Shown here: in pieces, positions 19,601 through 26,156 of the stretch
How the letters are laid out: each line of letters begins with the position of its first letter
Numbering within the stretch: position 1 is the first letter of the stretch
Assembly (NCBI GenBank): GCA_964446585.1
Contig: CAYUPI010000071.1
Coordinates: forward strand, 1-26,156
Direction: 5' to 3'
DNA: 26,156 nucleotides
Source of the DNA: CAYUPI01 sp964446585
Lineage (GTDB): Bacteria > Verrucomicrobiota > Verrucomicrobiia > Limisphaerales > UBA8199
Notes under the pieces: model-generated
What the model was told of the DNA's origin: nothing
Databases searched by the model: none
What the model saw: the letters and a program-made list of their open reading frames with translations, nothing else
Program-made: the position numbers and the translations under genes

Positions 19601-20066
19601 TGTCGCCGAGGTTGGCAGCGCGCTCGATCAGCGGCTCGATGACCCGGGCGTCGGTTTGGAGCGACACAATGGACCAGCGACTGTAGGGAGCAGTATTGGT
19701 GGCATCGCCCGGTTTGGCATAGACGGCGAAGACGCGGTTGCTGATCAACCCCGGCGCGGTCCCGGCCCAAACCAGGTAGGCCCAATCGCGACCATGCGAG
19801 TCTTGAAACGTTGTGCCGACCGTATAGACAATATCGCCGATGCCGGATTGGGCGCGAAGGGTGCCAGGGGCGAAGGTGACTAAAGCTCCAAGCACCAAGC
19901 ACCGGATCGCAGCACCAAACACCAAGTTCCAAGCCCCAGAGAAGCTCCAAATCCCACGCTCCCATGGCGACGCGTTAGCCCGGGATTCCCTCGCCGTCGG
20001 CAGCTCTTGGAATCGGGAGCTTGATTTTTCTCTGGAACTTGGAGCTTGGCGCTTGGTGCTTCTCAT
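16659..20066 (-). CDS. Large secreted protein with fibronectin III-like segments
   Basis: 1135 aa, second gene of the trio, overlapping both neighbours by ATGA (20063-20066 and 16659-16662). The N-terminus is a long Ser/Arg-rich stretch, then a hydrophobic core ending LRA-Q near 72, a plausible signal peptidase site. Internal TTG/GTG codons at residues 48-49 could also start it. The mature part is beta-rich. It has a Pro-rich linker (PPPGPPVLVPEP, about 258-270), one FN3-like region about 417-545 (WKQNLGTNDPVINYWIYR, then ETYWYSVRAGDNG) and another about 725-795 (EYRIYRRVDNG, then CFYVQLLDENGNSSPLT). A Gly-run (about 714) and many Cys pairs (CREHD, VDCCDN, CIDC) suggest disulfides and export. 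Function unknown. FN3-like modules point to binding of partners or polysaccharide. A heptamer repeat encodes residues 2-17 and 35-61. Confidence 0.88.
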   Translation of the reverse strand: MRSTKRQAPSSREKSSSRFQELPTARESRANASPWERGIWSFSGAWNLVFGAAIRCLVLGALVTFAPGTLRAQSGIGDIVYTVGTTFQDSHGRDWAYLVWAGTAPGLISNRVFAVYAKPGDATNTAPYSRWSIVSLQTDARVIEPLIERAANLGDNPLNLQADLVQVFGSFMPSNAISRADQLSAVIRGSLSDPRYYANLLLLGRNHPGINMALGFADAQLIPAGRTTFEIRAFDPAASADLAVIGRVTVEAGNPTVLPPPGPPVLVPEPSAMGDLNIKLRWGTPDNVRRLGLMQFGYDLYRMNKAYADGKGWNTVTPPPLSALADLVATNPTVARRVNRVPIVPGKLFSIADAANVTPPTGDTNTFFIMDDDGRGKPGYTNVAGFTNGALYYYWVAARDILRRDGTLSFGLQATVCDRIPPLPPLGVRVLNEYFFDTNTLTSTQTLKVVWKQNLGTNDPVINYWIYRWTNVGEMNLNSGNPSNNLIAIVSQIPGATNNSYNDSGAGSPSSLSAYGETYWYSVRAGDNGACGQNLSGNGGPAFGVLRQRVGPGAGSGTIEINCLRPVVNFKGVSYLPLGNRSDPTNFDLYLNCRRLDSRFDWAEFIGIATYVNSSVVSNYFGRLFFLGSTAVSAWWTPPRYSNAAPIASLQVWCRAALSNGKVSLFTINSVNPPSTEVFADVEFDALVQSLRTIAGGPNTPEDCREHDPGGGGGGVYGTNNVCVHVSPSSRSKEYRIYRRVDNGPISLLCQGTVTNVASSVDCCDNATPLNGGSLCFYVQLLDENGNSSPLTALGCIDCAPITPLPIPVLSKITPTGDSSSPGMNLTWFCPPYGVERFEAYIGSLTTPPNTNQFQLSSLLSSTGAPPTTVITTNFGTNLPVAFYSFISPKVGPAFGNNGAVFQVPCNVEIGKPYIVQVRAKGKNNNAGGFSLVQTFRWSATNAPSPQVPWPARPLPGTNSTFAALAFYMSPSNPAPVLRWGAVPGNGVLVGYAALGNIEVNIAQGPPRIFAVYDPNTAVETNSAGASLFPCAMYRYQVPNTVFPKTSGDVIQVSPLMEQIAYQINAMPGSQTNTIIQDPFIGASATSDSSGNYIWLWLRDTQPQISGARYKYVLVHFNGVHEIDELVPSTEVDVP
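19883..20061. repeat. Heptamer repeat with inverted arms at the junction of the first and second trio genes
   Basis: The plus-strand left arm (19883-19962) consists of units like aagctcc, aagcacc, aagcacc, ggatcgc, aaacacc, aagttcc, aagcccc, then AGAG, aagctcc, aaatccc, acgctcc. The right arm (20016-20061), in reverse complement, gives aagcacc, aagcgcc, aagctcc, aagttcc, AGAG, aaaaatc, aagctcc. Both arms share the heptamer consensus AAGNNCC and the same four-base AGAG interruption, so they are inverted copies around a 53-base centre. It lies in the signal-peptide region of the second trio gene. Confidence 0.82.
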
Positions 20067-23000
20067 TGGATCGTCCAGTTCGCAGGCGGGATGTAAATGA
20101 TGTCAATGCTCTTGCTGATCGAGAGGCAGAATGGGCACGGACCGATGTCGGCCTCGAAATGGCCGTGGCCGGCGAATTTCAGGTCGCCGCCGTGTTTGAC
20201 CCCGATCATGGTGATATCGCCCTCGATGCTCACGATGCAGAGCAGTTCGCCCGAAACGCCGAGGAACATCTTGCCGCCATAGGTCGGGCCTTCGGCGAAA
20301 TAAAATGCTCCCGCGCCGACCCCGGCCGAAATCTCGAACAGGCACGAAGCCGGGATGCCGAGCACCAGCTCCGAGACCGGAAGCCACCCCTGCGCGTAAC
20401 AATACACGCCCGTGAACGGAGGATTGCCGAGCACTTCCGCAACCTGCGGATCAATCAGTTTGATCGGGTCCAGCGTGCACGTGCGCCCGAAGAAAATCGC
20501 TCCCGAGAAATCGTACCCGTTGAAGCGCACGCCGCCTTTGAGCGCCAGGTAATTCTCGTACTTGCCGAAGGCCAAGGCGGCGGCCAGGTCGTGCAGAGTG
20601 AACGCCTCGAAATCCAGATCACCCAGCAGCTCCAATTGCCCGGCCAGGTTGACCGGAAACACCGTCGTCCCATCGAACGTGAACTTCGCCTGGACGCTCG
20701 CCTTCAGGTCCGGGCTCACCCAACCGAGGGGCACTTTGTCCGCCCCGATGGTCACTTCGGTGAACGGCGCATTCGAACTCGAGCAGCCGTTGCTGCCGTC
20801 GGAGCTGAGCTCTTTGATCAGCAGGAACGCGTCCAGCTCCATGTCGTCGGGCACCTTGAACTGGAACTTGCCGTCAATCCGCAGCTCTTTGAGCGAATCG
20901 CCCACAATCAGGGCGTGCCCGCTGAGTTTGCCGGAGCCGATCACGTCGCTCACGCTGCCGAGGCATTTGTTGATCGAGTTGTCCAACTGCGCCAGAGACT
21001 GGCCGATCAGGTCGCGCAGCATGCCGTTGAGCTGCTGGAAGACCGAATCTATCTCCGACTTCATCGCCGCGTCCACGTCGTAGAGGCGTTGCCGCAGCGC
21101 CGTCTGGATCTGGGCCGCCGGGCCGCTGGCAAAAAACTGGTCTTCAACCTGTTGGCGGATGTATTTCTTGATGTCGGCGGCGCTGACGTGGACGAACGGG
21201 TTGTCAATGTTGTAATCGAACTGGCCGAAGTATTGAGTGACGGAGAGCGACACCTGGAACGAGACGTTGCTCAGGGCCGTCTGGGCGCTGTTGAGCGTGT
21301 TGGCGATTTCGGTCGTGAATTCGCCGGCGGTGGCGAGCTTGGCATCAGCCTGCATCAGCGCATTCTCGGTCTGGGTGAGGCCGTCGGTGATATCCTGGAG
21401 CGTCGGTTCGATATCGCTCAAGACGTTGCTGACCGTCGGCCCGATCACGGCGTTGATGAATGTCGGCGCGACGTCCCCGACGAGCGAGTTCAGGAATTTC
21501 GGCACGACCGAGCGGTTGCCGCCGAGGTCTTTGGTGATCAGTCCGGTGATGTTCGATCCCAGCGCAGCGCCGTTCGTATTCATGTTGATCGTGCCGATGA
21601 TCGAGTTGATCGCGTTGGTAGCATCGCGCAGGTAGCCCCGGATCTGGCCGATGAGGTTGCTGGCCTGGTTCACGCCGTTGCCCAGGTCCTTGAGCGCCGA
21701 GGTGAGCGTCGTGCCGACGCTTCCGGTGCCGACCAGCAACGCCAGCGCGTTGGAATTGACATCCGAGACAAATTGGAGCCGACCGCTCAGAGGCAGCGAA
21801 CTGAAGTCGTTGGAAAGCTGGACATAGAAGTTGTCAATGATCGGGTTGACCGTTTTGTCAAACACACCGTCCATCAACTGCTTCATCTGCGTGTCGAGCA
21901 TACGGTCCATTTCATCCAGACCGGCGCTGAGCACGTCCTCGAGCGGTTGCGCGGTGGCTTTGACGATGGCGTCACCCACGCCCGTTAGCTCGTCAATCGC
22001 GTTGAACGCGAGATTGGCGATGCTGATCTTGGGCAGCCCGTTATATTGCGCGCCGAACTCGAGTTCGGCGCGTTTGGCGTCCATGTATTTGACCTGGTGC
22101 TCGATTTTGACCACGAGCAGGTCGTTGGTGACCTCATGCCACGACTTGAACGAGCGCAGCGTGTAGCTCCAGGAAAGCGGATAATCGAACGCGATGAAGC
22201 CGAGCCAGAGGCGCTGGGCGCGTGGATGATAAGTTTCGTTGGTGTTGTCCCGGTAATTGGCAATGGTCAGGCCGCCGCCGCTGCCGGGCCAGCCGGCGTT
22301 TTTGTAATCGAACCGATTGGTCTCGAACGGCGTGCGGGAGGCTTCGAGCCATCCGTAATTCGAGTTCGTCGTGCCTGCCCGCGGCCAGCCGCCCGACAGA
22401 TAGATCGGAGCGTTCGAGGCGGCGACCCCGTTGGTATGGCAACTGGTCTGAAGATGCAGTTGCAGATCCTCGAACCAGGGGACGTCGAGCTTGCCAAAGA
22501 TGCTGATCCAGCCTGCCGTTGAGGGCGGCGAGTTGCTGAAGGTGTTGTAGTAACCGTCCTGAACCGGGGTGAACGAGTAGGTGCTCTTGTTCGGACCATC
22601 CAGCGTGATGACATTCGGCAGTTTCAGGCGCGAGCTTACGCCGGCCAGGCCGAATGAGGGCGGGATCTGGTCGCCGGCGGGGAAAAAGCCGATTTCCCCG
22701 AACAGCGCCTTGTCCACATGCGATGCGTGGCATTCAATGCCCAGGACCAGGTAGCCGTTGCTTGGCGTGCAGGAAGAGGTTGTGGCAAACCGCATCGAGA
22801 GCGTTTTGAAATCAGCCAGCCAGTAAGCCATCGCTTTGAACCCCTCCGCGGGCGGGATGTCTCCGCCCGCCGGCGCGCCCAGACAGCTAAAGCGAAGATC
22901 ATTAAAATTCTGAGTGAAGCCGGCCGGAGCAGGCAGGACAATCGAGCCGTCCGTCACCGAATCAATGTTCTGGCTGTCGAGGTATGAAACGCCGTAGCTG

Positions 23001-25951
23001 CTGAACGTGAAGTTGTAGCCCCAAAGAACCAGTGTGGAAGGGAAGCTGCCGGGCACAGCCTCATGGATGCCGGAAACGCCCGCGTAGCGAACGTAGTACT
23101 TCGAGCGGTAATCGAGCAGCCAGTTGATATTGGTTGTGCTGGCGATGGTGCTGCGCGCGCCGTGCAGGCCGTTGGATACACAGCGGAAGTTCATCCCGGC
23201 ATAATCTGCCAGGCCGGCGGTGTAACCGGCGGAGAGCGGGCGCTCGATGACGTTGAGGTTCGCCGCCCCGAATCCGGTGTAGAGGATAGTCGCCGGGCCA
23301 AAAACCGCCGAGAGCAGGTTCGAGTCCCCGCGAAGGAACACGCCGGGCATGTGGAACGCCGCGTCGCCAAAGTTGAATGCCTGCTGCGCGTAATCGGAGA
23401 TCGGCGGCCCAATCCTGCCCCACTGCAAATCTGTCGGCGTCATGGTTCCCAACGCCACCAGCCCGCCATCCTCGGTAAACGAGAACAAGCCATTCGTGAC
23501 CGTGAAAATGGGGGTGCCAAACCCGCCGCCGGCACCGCCGCAGTCGGGACAATCTCGAGCGTAGGACACGGCGACGAGGCTGGCGCCGCTCAGTGAATTG
23601 CCCGCAGCGGGCAACACCAGATCGCCCGTCACGCTCATCGCTCCGTTGGCAGTCCATTGCACGGGAATGTCGTAAGGGAAGTGCGAACGGAAGCCGCCGG
23701 GGCCGAAATTGAAGATCATGTCCAGCAGCGAATTGGTGTTGGCATCGGCGCGGACGGTCACCGCCGCCCCGACGCCGATCAGCGCGAGCCAGTATTTGTC
23801 ATTGGACCGCTTGTCACCCATGTTAACCGGGTCCACCAGGTTGTTGGACACCGAGGCCAGGTAGTTAAACTCGTCCGCCCGAACATAACTGGCTCCGACG
23901 CCCGCGGGCGGCAGGTCGAACTGGCCCGTGTTGATGTGCCAGATGATGCGGTCGGTCTGCAGCCAGGCCGGCTTGGTTTCCTCGGCTGCATAAATCGCAA
24001 CGCCAGGGAAATAGGTCAGGTCACCTGTCGGCGCCAGCGAAGCAGACAGCGGCACACCTGCATAGGGGACGAATGCCGAGATGACCTGGCTGCTCGTGTC
24101 GTTCAGTCGGTAGCCGAAACCGGTCGGCAGTGTCACGGTCAGGTTCGCGTTGGCGCCCGAACTCGAGAGAGTGATCGTGCCGCGCTGATAATTGATCCCC
24201 GCGAGGCTGTCCCAATCCGGGGATGGCCCAATAAGCATGGTGCTGCCGCCGGTAACAAAGGCATCACCCGCCACGTTCAGGTTCACGGTCAAGTTGGCGC
24301 CGGAATAAGTGTGGTCGCTTCGGGCAGTGACATAACCCGCGACCGGGTTAAGCGTGGTCGGGATCAACGGGCCGATCGGCAGATTGGCCGGCGGCGTTCC
24401 GCTCAGCCCGTTCATGGTCGTGCCGACGCTGCCGAAAAAAACGTTCCCGTTGAAGTGGAGCAACTCGTTGGTCGCTGAGCCGAGCGTGTTTGCTGCGAGC
24501 ACCTGGCCCGTGGCTGGATTGTTCGTGTGCGAGAGAGTGACGGTGAGGTAATAGGTCTTGTGGACCGAATCGAGTTGGGCCGACGGCTTGATATCGAGCG
24601 TGTGGCTGTTGGCCGCGAAAGTCGGATATTTGTTGAGGAACAAGAAGTAGTTGTTCATCGAATCAAAGAAGGTCTGGTTGCTGCTTACGAGCGGGATGTT
24701 GTTGCCGGTGTTGTCCCGTAACGTGTAGCTGAAGACGATCGGGATGTTTGCTGCCGAAACCGGCGCGCTCAAATCGTCCCAGCGGCGCACCTCGTAATTG
24801 GCAGTGACCTGGAAGCTATCCTCGCCCGAGATGGTTTGGACGGCGTAAGTGCGCGACCAGGATTCTCCGGTGAAATTGAGCAACACATTGTACGCGAGGT
24901 CGCCGCTGACCACGTTGGTGAAGTGATAATAGGTCTGCGGCGCGGTGGTCAGAGTTTGCGCCAGGACCCCGTTGGTGAGCAACTTGCATTCAAGATAGAA
25001 TTGGGTGAACTGGCTCATCCAGGCCGCCGGCCGGATATAGGCGATATTGGTGAGGGTCACGTTCGTGCCGGCGGCGAGCGAGACGACGTTCGTGATGTTG
25101 TACGTGTAAGCCGTGTTGGTGGCAGTATTGCCGAGGTCGTAAATCGGGTGGGCGCTGTTGCCGTTGGTGTTGATCAGGCGGTAGCTGAGGATATTGGTAT
25201 AAGTCGTGTTGGTGCCGGTGAAGTTTTCAACCTTGAAGGCCGCTTGCGCCTGGATGTTGCTGCGCCCCAGGGCCGTGTCCGCGTCCAGCACATAACCGGA
25301 GTAATTAATGTTCTGGAGCGATTGGAGCGAGGAGATGAACGGCTGGTTGGCGCCGTCCACCAGGATGTCATCCAAATACGCCCCTTCAAAAACGATGCTG
25401 AAGTCCGAATCAAATTCGAACCGGAGCGCGTGTGTGCCACCGGTGTAGGCGTTGAGCGAGAGCGTCACCAGCACCCAACCCGGAGTGGTCGAGCCGGCGA
25501 TAAAGAGCTGAGTCCCGTCCATATAAACCCCCAGCCGGTCGCAACAGGTTTCGATGCCGGGAATGTTGTACCAAAAGCTGAGATTTGCGCCCGTAACACT
25601 CGACAGGTTCACGTTCGTCGTCATGTACGCCTGCATGTCGTTGGCATACTGGGCGATGCTGACCGGGACGCCGTTTGAGTAACCGGCGCAGTACCCTTTC
25701 CACGTGCCGCTGTGGGCCGTCACCGTGCCGAAGCTGTTGTTGACATCCTTCCAATAAACCTGGCCGCTGGTGAGGTTGGAATCGCCGATACTCCACGAGC
25801 CCGGGAAGACGCCTTCGAACCCTTCGGAAACGAACGTTGTCTGCGCGTGGATATGGAGCGCCAAGACCAGCAGTGGCACCGCAATGACCGGCGCGCCACG
25901 CCGCAGTCTTCCTATCACACCCCGTGGCTTGCGGGGCAGTCGTTTCATCAC
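20063..25951 (-). CDS. Giant secreted protein, first gene of a coupled trio
   Basis: About 1962 aa. GTG at 25951 is directly followed by ATG at 25948, and the ATG is the likelier start. Signal peptide: very basic n-region (KRLPRKPRG), core about 21-34, cleavage near IHA-Q (36). Then comes a MAM/jelly-roll-like module (about 40-200: FVSEGFEGVFPGSW, LSFWYNIPG, LDDILVDG) like those next to adhesins and secreted peptidases. Long Asn/Thr-rich beta regions follow to about 1285. A mainly helical, Leu/Asn/Gln-rich section runs about 1290-1665 (e.g. QPLEDVLSAGLDEMDRMLD). The C-terminus (1665-1962) has alternating amphipathic strands and paired Cys (CPFC, GCSSS, CLFE). No protease, glycosidase or sorting motif was seen. 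The stop overlaps the next gene's start (ATGA). I do not recognise the full architecture. A surface or outer-membrane assembly component is a guess. Confidence 0.88.
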   Translation of the reverse strand: MMKRLPRKPRGVIGRLRRGAPVIAVPLLVLALHIHAQTTFVSEGFEGVFPGSWSIGDSNLTSGQVYWKDVNNSFGTVTAHSGTWKGYCAGYSNGVPVSIAQYANDMQAYMTTNVNLSSVTGANLSFWYNIPGIETCCDRLGVYMDGTQLFIAGSTTPGWVLVTLSLNAYTGGTHALRFEFDSDFSIVFEGAYLDDILVDGANQPFISSLQSLQNINYSGYVLDADTALGRSNIQAQAAFKVENFTGTNTTYTNILSYRLINTNGNSAHPIYDLGNTATNTAYTYNITNVVSLAAGTNVTLTNIAYIRPAAWMSQFTQFYLECKLLTNGVLAQTLTTAPQTYYHFTNVVSGDLAYNVLLNFTGESWSRTYAVQTISGEDSFQVTANYEVRRWDDLSAPVSAANIPIVFSYTLRDNTGNNIPLVSSNQTFFDSMNNYFLFLNKYPTFAANSHTLDIKPSAQLDSVHKTYYLTVTLSHTNNPATGQVLAANTLGSATNELLHFNGNVFFGSVGTTMNGLSGTPPANLPIGPLIPTTLNPVAGYVTARSDHTYSGANLTVNLNVAGDAFVTGGSTMLIGPSPDWDSLAGINYQRGTITLSSSGANANLTVTLPTGFGYRLNDTSSQVISAFVPYAGVPLSASLAPTGDLTYFPGVAIYAAEETKPAWLQTDRIIWHINTGQFDLPPAGVGASYVRADEFNYLASVSNNLVDPVNMGDKRSNDKYWLALIGVGAAVTVRADANTNSLLDMIFNFGPGGFRSHFPYDIPVQWTANGAMSVTGDLVLPAAGNSLSGASLVAVSYARDCPDCGGAGGGFGTPIFTVTNGLFSFTEDGGLVALGTMTPTDLQWGRIGPPISDYAQQAFNFGDAAFHMPGVFLRGDSNLLSAVFGPATILYTGFGAANLNVIERPLSAGYTAGLADYAGMNFRCVSNGLHGARSTIASTTNINWLLDYRSKYYVRYAGVSGIHEAVPGSFPSTLVLWGYNFTFSSYGVSYLDSQNIDSVTDGSIVLPAPAGFTQNFNDLRFSCLGAPAGGDIPPAEGFKAMAYWLADFKTLSMRFATTSSCTPSNGYLVLGIECHASHVDKALFGEIGFFPAGDQIPPSFGLAGVSSRLKLPNVITLDGPNKSTYSFTPVQDGYYNTFSNSPPSTAGWISIFGKLDVPWFEDLQLHLQTSCHTNGVAASNAPIYLSGGWPRAGTTNSNYGWLEASRTPFETNRFDYKNAGWPGSGGGLTIANYRDNTNETYHPRAQRLWLGFIAFDYPLSWSYTLRSFKSWHEVTNDLLVVKIEHQVKYMDAKRAELEFGAQYNGLPKISIANLAFNAIDELTGVGDAIVKATAQPLEDVLSAGLDEMDRMLDTQMKQLMDGVFDKTVNPIIDNFYVQLSNDFSSLPLSGRLQFVSDVNSNALALLVGTGSVGTTLTSALKDLGNGVNQASNLIGQIRGYLRDATNAINSIIGTINMNTNGAALGSNITGLITKDLGGNRSVVPKFLNSLVGDVAPTFINAVIGPTVSNVLSDIEPTLQDITDGLTQTENALMQADAKLATAGEFTTEIANTLNSAQTALSNVSFQVSLSVTQYFGQFDYNIDNPFVHVSAADIKKYIRQQVEDQFFASGPAAQIQTALRQRLYDVDAAMKSEIDSVFQQLNGMLRDLIGQSLAQLDNSINKCLGSVSDVIGSGKLSGHALIVGDSLKELRIDGKFQFKVPDDMELDAFLLIKELSSDGSNGCSSSNAPFTEVTIGADKVPLGWVSPDLKASVQAKFTFDGTTVFPVNLAGQLELLGDLDFEAFTLHDLAAALAFGKYENYLALKGGVRFNGYDFSGAIFFGRTCTLDPIKLIDPQVAEVLGNPPFTGVYCYAQGWLPVSELVLGIPASCLFEISAGVGAGAFYFAEGPTYGGKMFLGVSGELLCIVSIEGDITMIGVKHGGDLKFAGHGHFEADIGPCPFCLSISKSIDIIYIPPANWTIQ

Positions 25952-26040
25952 GCCCGTTTAAGGAAAGGACATCCTCTCCACCGGGAAACTTCATAGCTGG
26001 TACACGGCAAATGACCAGCCACAGAAACCGGTGAATTCAT
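25948..26040 (-). CDS. Possible 30-residue leader peptide overlapping the trio start
   Basis: An ATG at 26040 opens 30 codons that end in TGA at 25950-25948, sharing one base with the ATG of the giant gene (TGATG), the classic geometry for translational coupling. The peptide has mixed polarity, two cysteines and a basic end (FLKRA), with no known leader motif. GGAG lies about ten bases upstream, but if the proposed -10 element is right the transcript would start almost at this ATG. The short length makes chance a serious alternative. Confidence 0.25.
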   Translation of the reverse strand: MNSPVSVAGHLPCTSYEVSRWRGCPFLKRA

Positions 26041-26047
26041 GCAAGCC

Positions 26048-26076
26048 ATTCTCCGCGATTCGTTACGAAAAATCAA
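26048..26076 (-). promoter_or_regulatory. Possible sigma-70 type promoter of the secreted trio
   Basis: On the minus strand TTGATT (26071-26076), 17 bases and GAGAAT (26048-26053) match the -35 and -10 consensus at four of six each with ideal spacing, about 100 bp before the giant gene. The remaining sequence to 26156 shows no gene. Confidence 0.35.
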
Positions 26077-26156
26077 GATTATTCTTCGTCGCGGTGACGT
26101 TGGGTGGCGTAAGAGTTCTTGTGTAAAAGCGTAGAGAGCGGGTGTATCGGGGTTGA

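Noticed and set aside
20021..21988. 655-codon plus-strand ORF opposite the end of the giant gene
   Set aside because: Arg/Asp/Val-rich antisense shadow without a domain or signal. The minus-strand frame is continuous through it and ends in the ATGA overlap.

Overview
The window looks like chromosome from an uncultured, GC-rich member of the Verrucomicrobiota, most likely near Pedosphaera/Limisphaerales. This is an inference from gene content and style: a B12-dependent ribonucleotide reductase, a PQQ-type beta-propeller protein, a DUF4139 protein, a PEP-CTERM protein, giant Asn/Thr/Ser-rich secreted proteins with 'DSDGDG' calcium repeats, few clear Shine-Dalgarno sites, and degenerate short-period repeats between and inside genes. 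No rRNA, tRNA, CRISPR array, transposase or phage gene was seen. Every confident gene except the kinase is on the minus strand.

Layout, left to right. 1-1885 (-): 5' two thirds of nrdJ, class II ribonucleotide reductase, running off the left edge. Its 5' region holds a ribosome binding site, hairpins and a possible NrdR-box pair. 2208-3812 (-): der/engA, a tandem GTPase for 50S assembly, whose interdomain linker contains a ten-unit heptamer array. 4004-5308 (+): a soluble receiver-histidine kinase hybrid, convergent with the next gene by 2 bp. 9705-5311 (-): an NCS1 nucleobase/hydantoin-type permease, an AGXT2-like class III aminotransferase and a secreted PQQ-propeller protein. The first two fit uptake and breakdown of pyrimidine-derived nitrogen compounds. 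10206-9946 (-): a small one-TM protein. 11928-10363 (-): a secreted DUF4139 protein. 12786-12004 (-): a PEP-CTERM protein.

25951-13108 (-), half the window, is one tightly coupled set of three very large secreted proteins (about 1962, 1135 and 1184 aa). Both junctions are ATGA start/stop overlaps, so the three are almost certainly co-translated and probably work together at the cell surface. None matches a named system I know. The first has a jelly-roll-like N-terminus, a long helical section and a beta-rich C-terminus. The second has fibronectin-III-like segments. The third has FG-GAP/VCBS-like, chitobiase-C-like and TSP3-type segments. A possible promoter and a 30-codon leader ORF lie just upstream.

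The most striking thing in the window is a set of unrelated-sequence but similarly built degenerate arrays with a 7, 8 or 10 nt period, at 3151-3220, 8023-8108, 9805-9834, 12951-12970, 16510-16655 and 19883-20061. Three lie inside genes. In the second and third genes of the giant secreted operon the arrays are arranged as inverted arms at the gene junction, and they encode the start and the hydrophobic core of the signal peptide. The same kind of sequence that fills spacers elsewhere therefore appears to have been turned into export signals and an interdomain linker.
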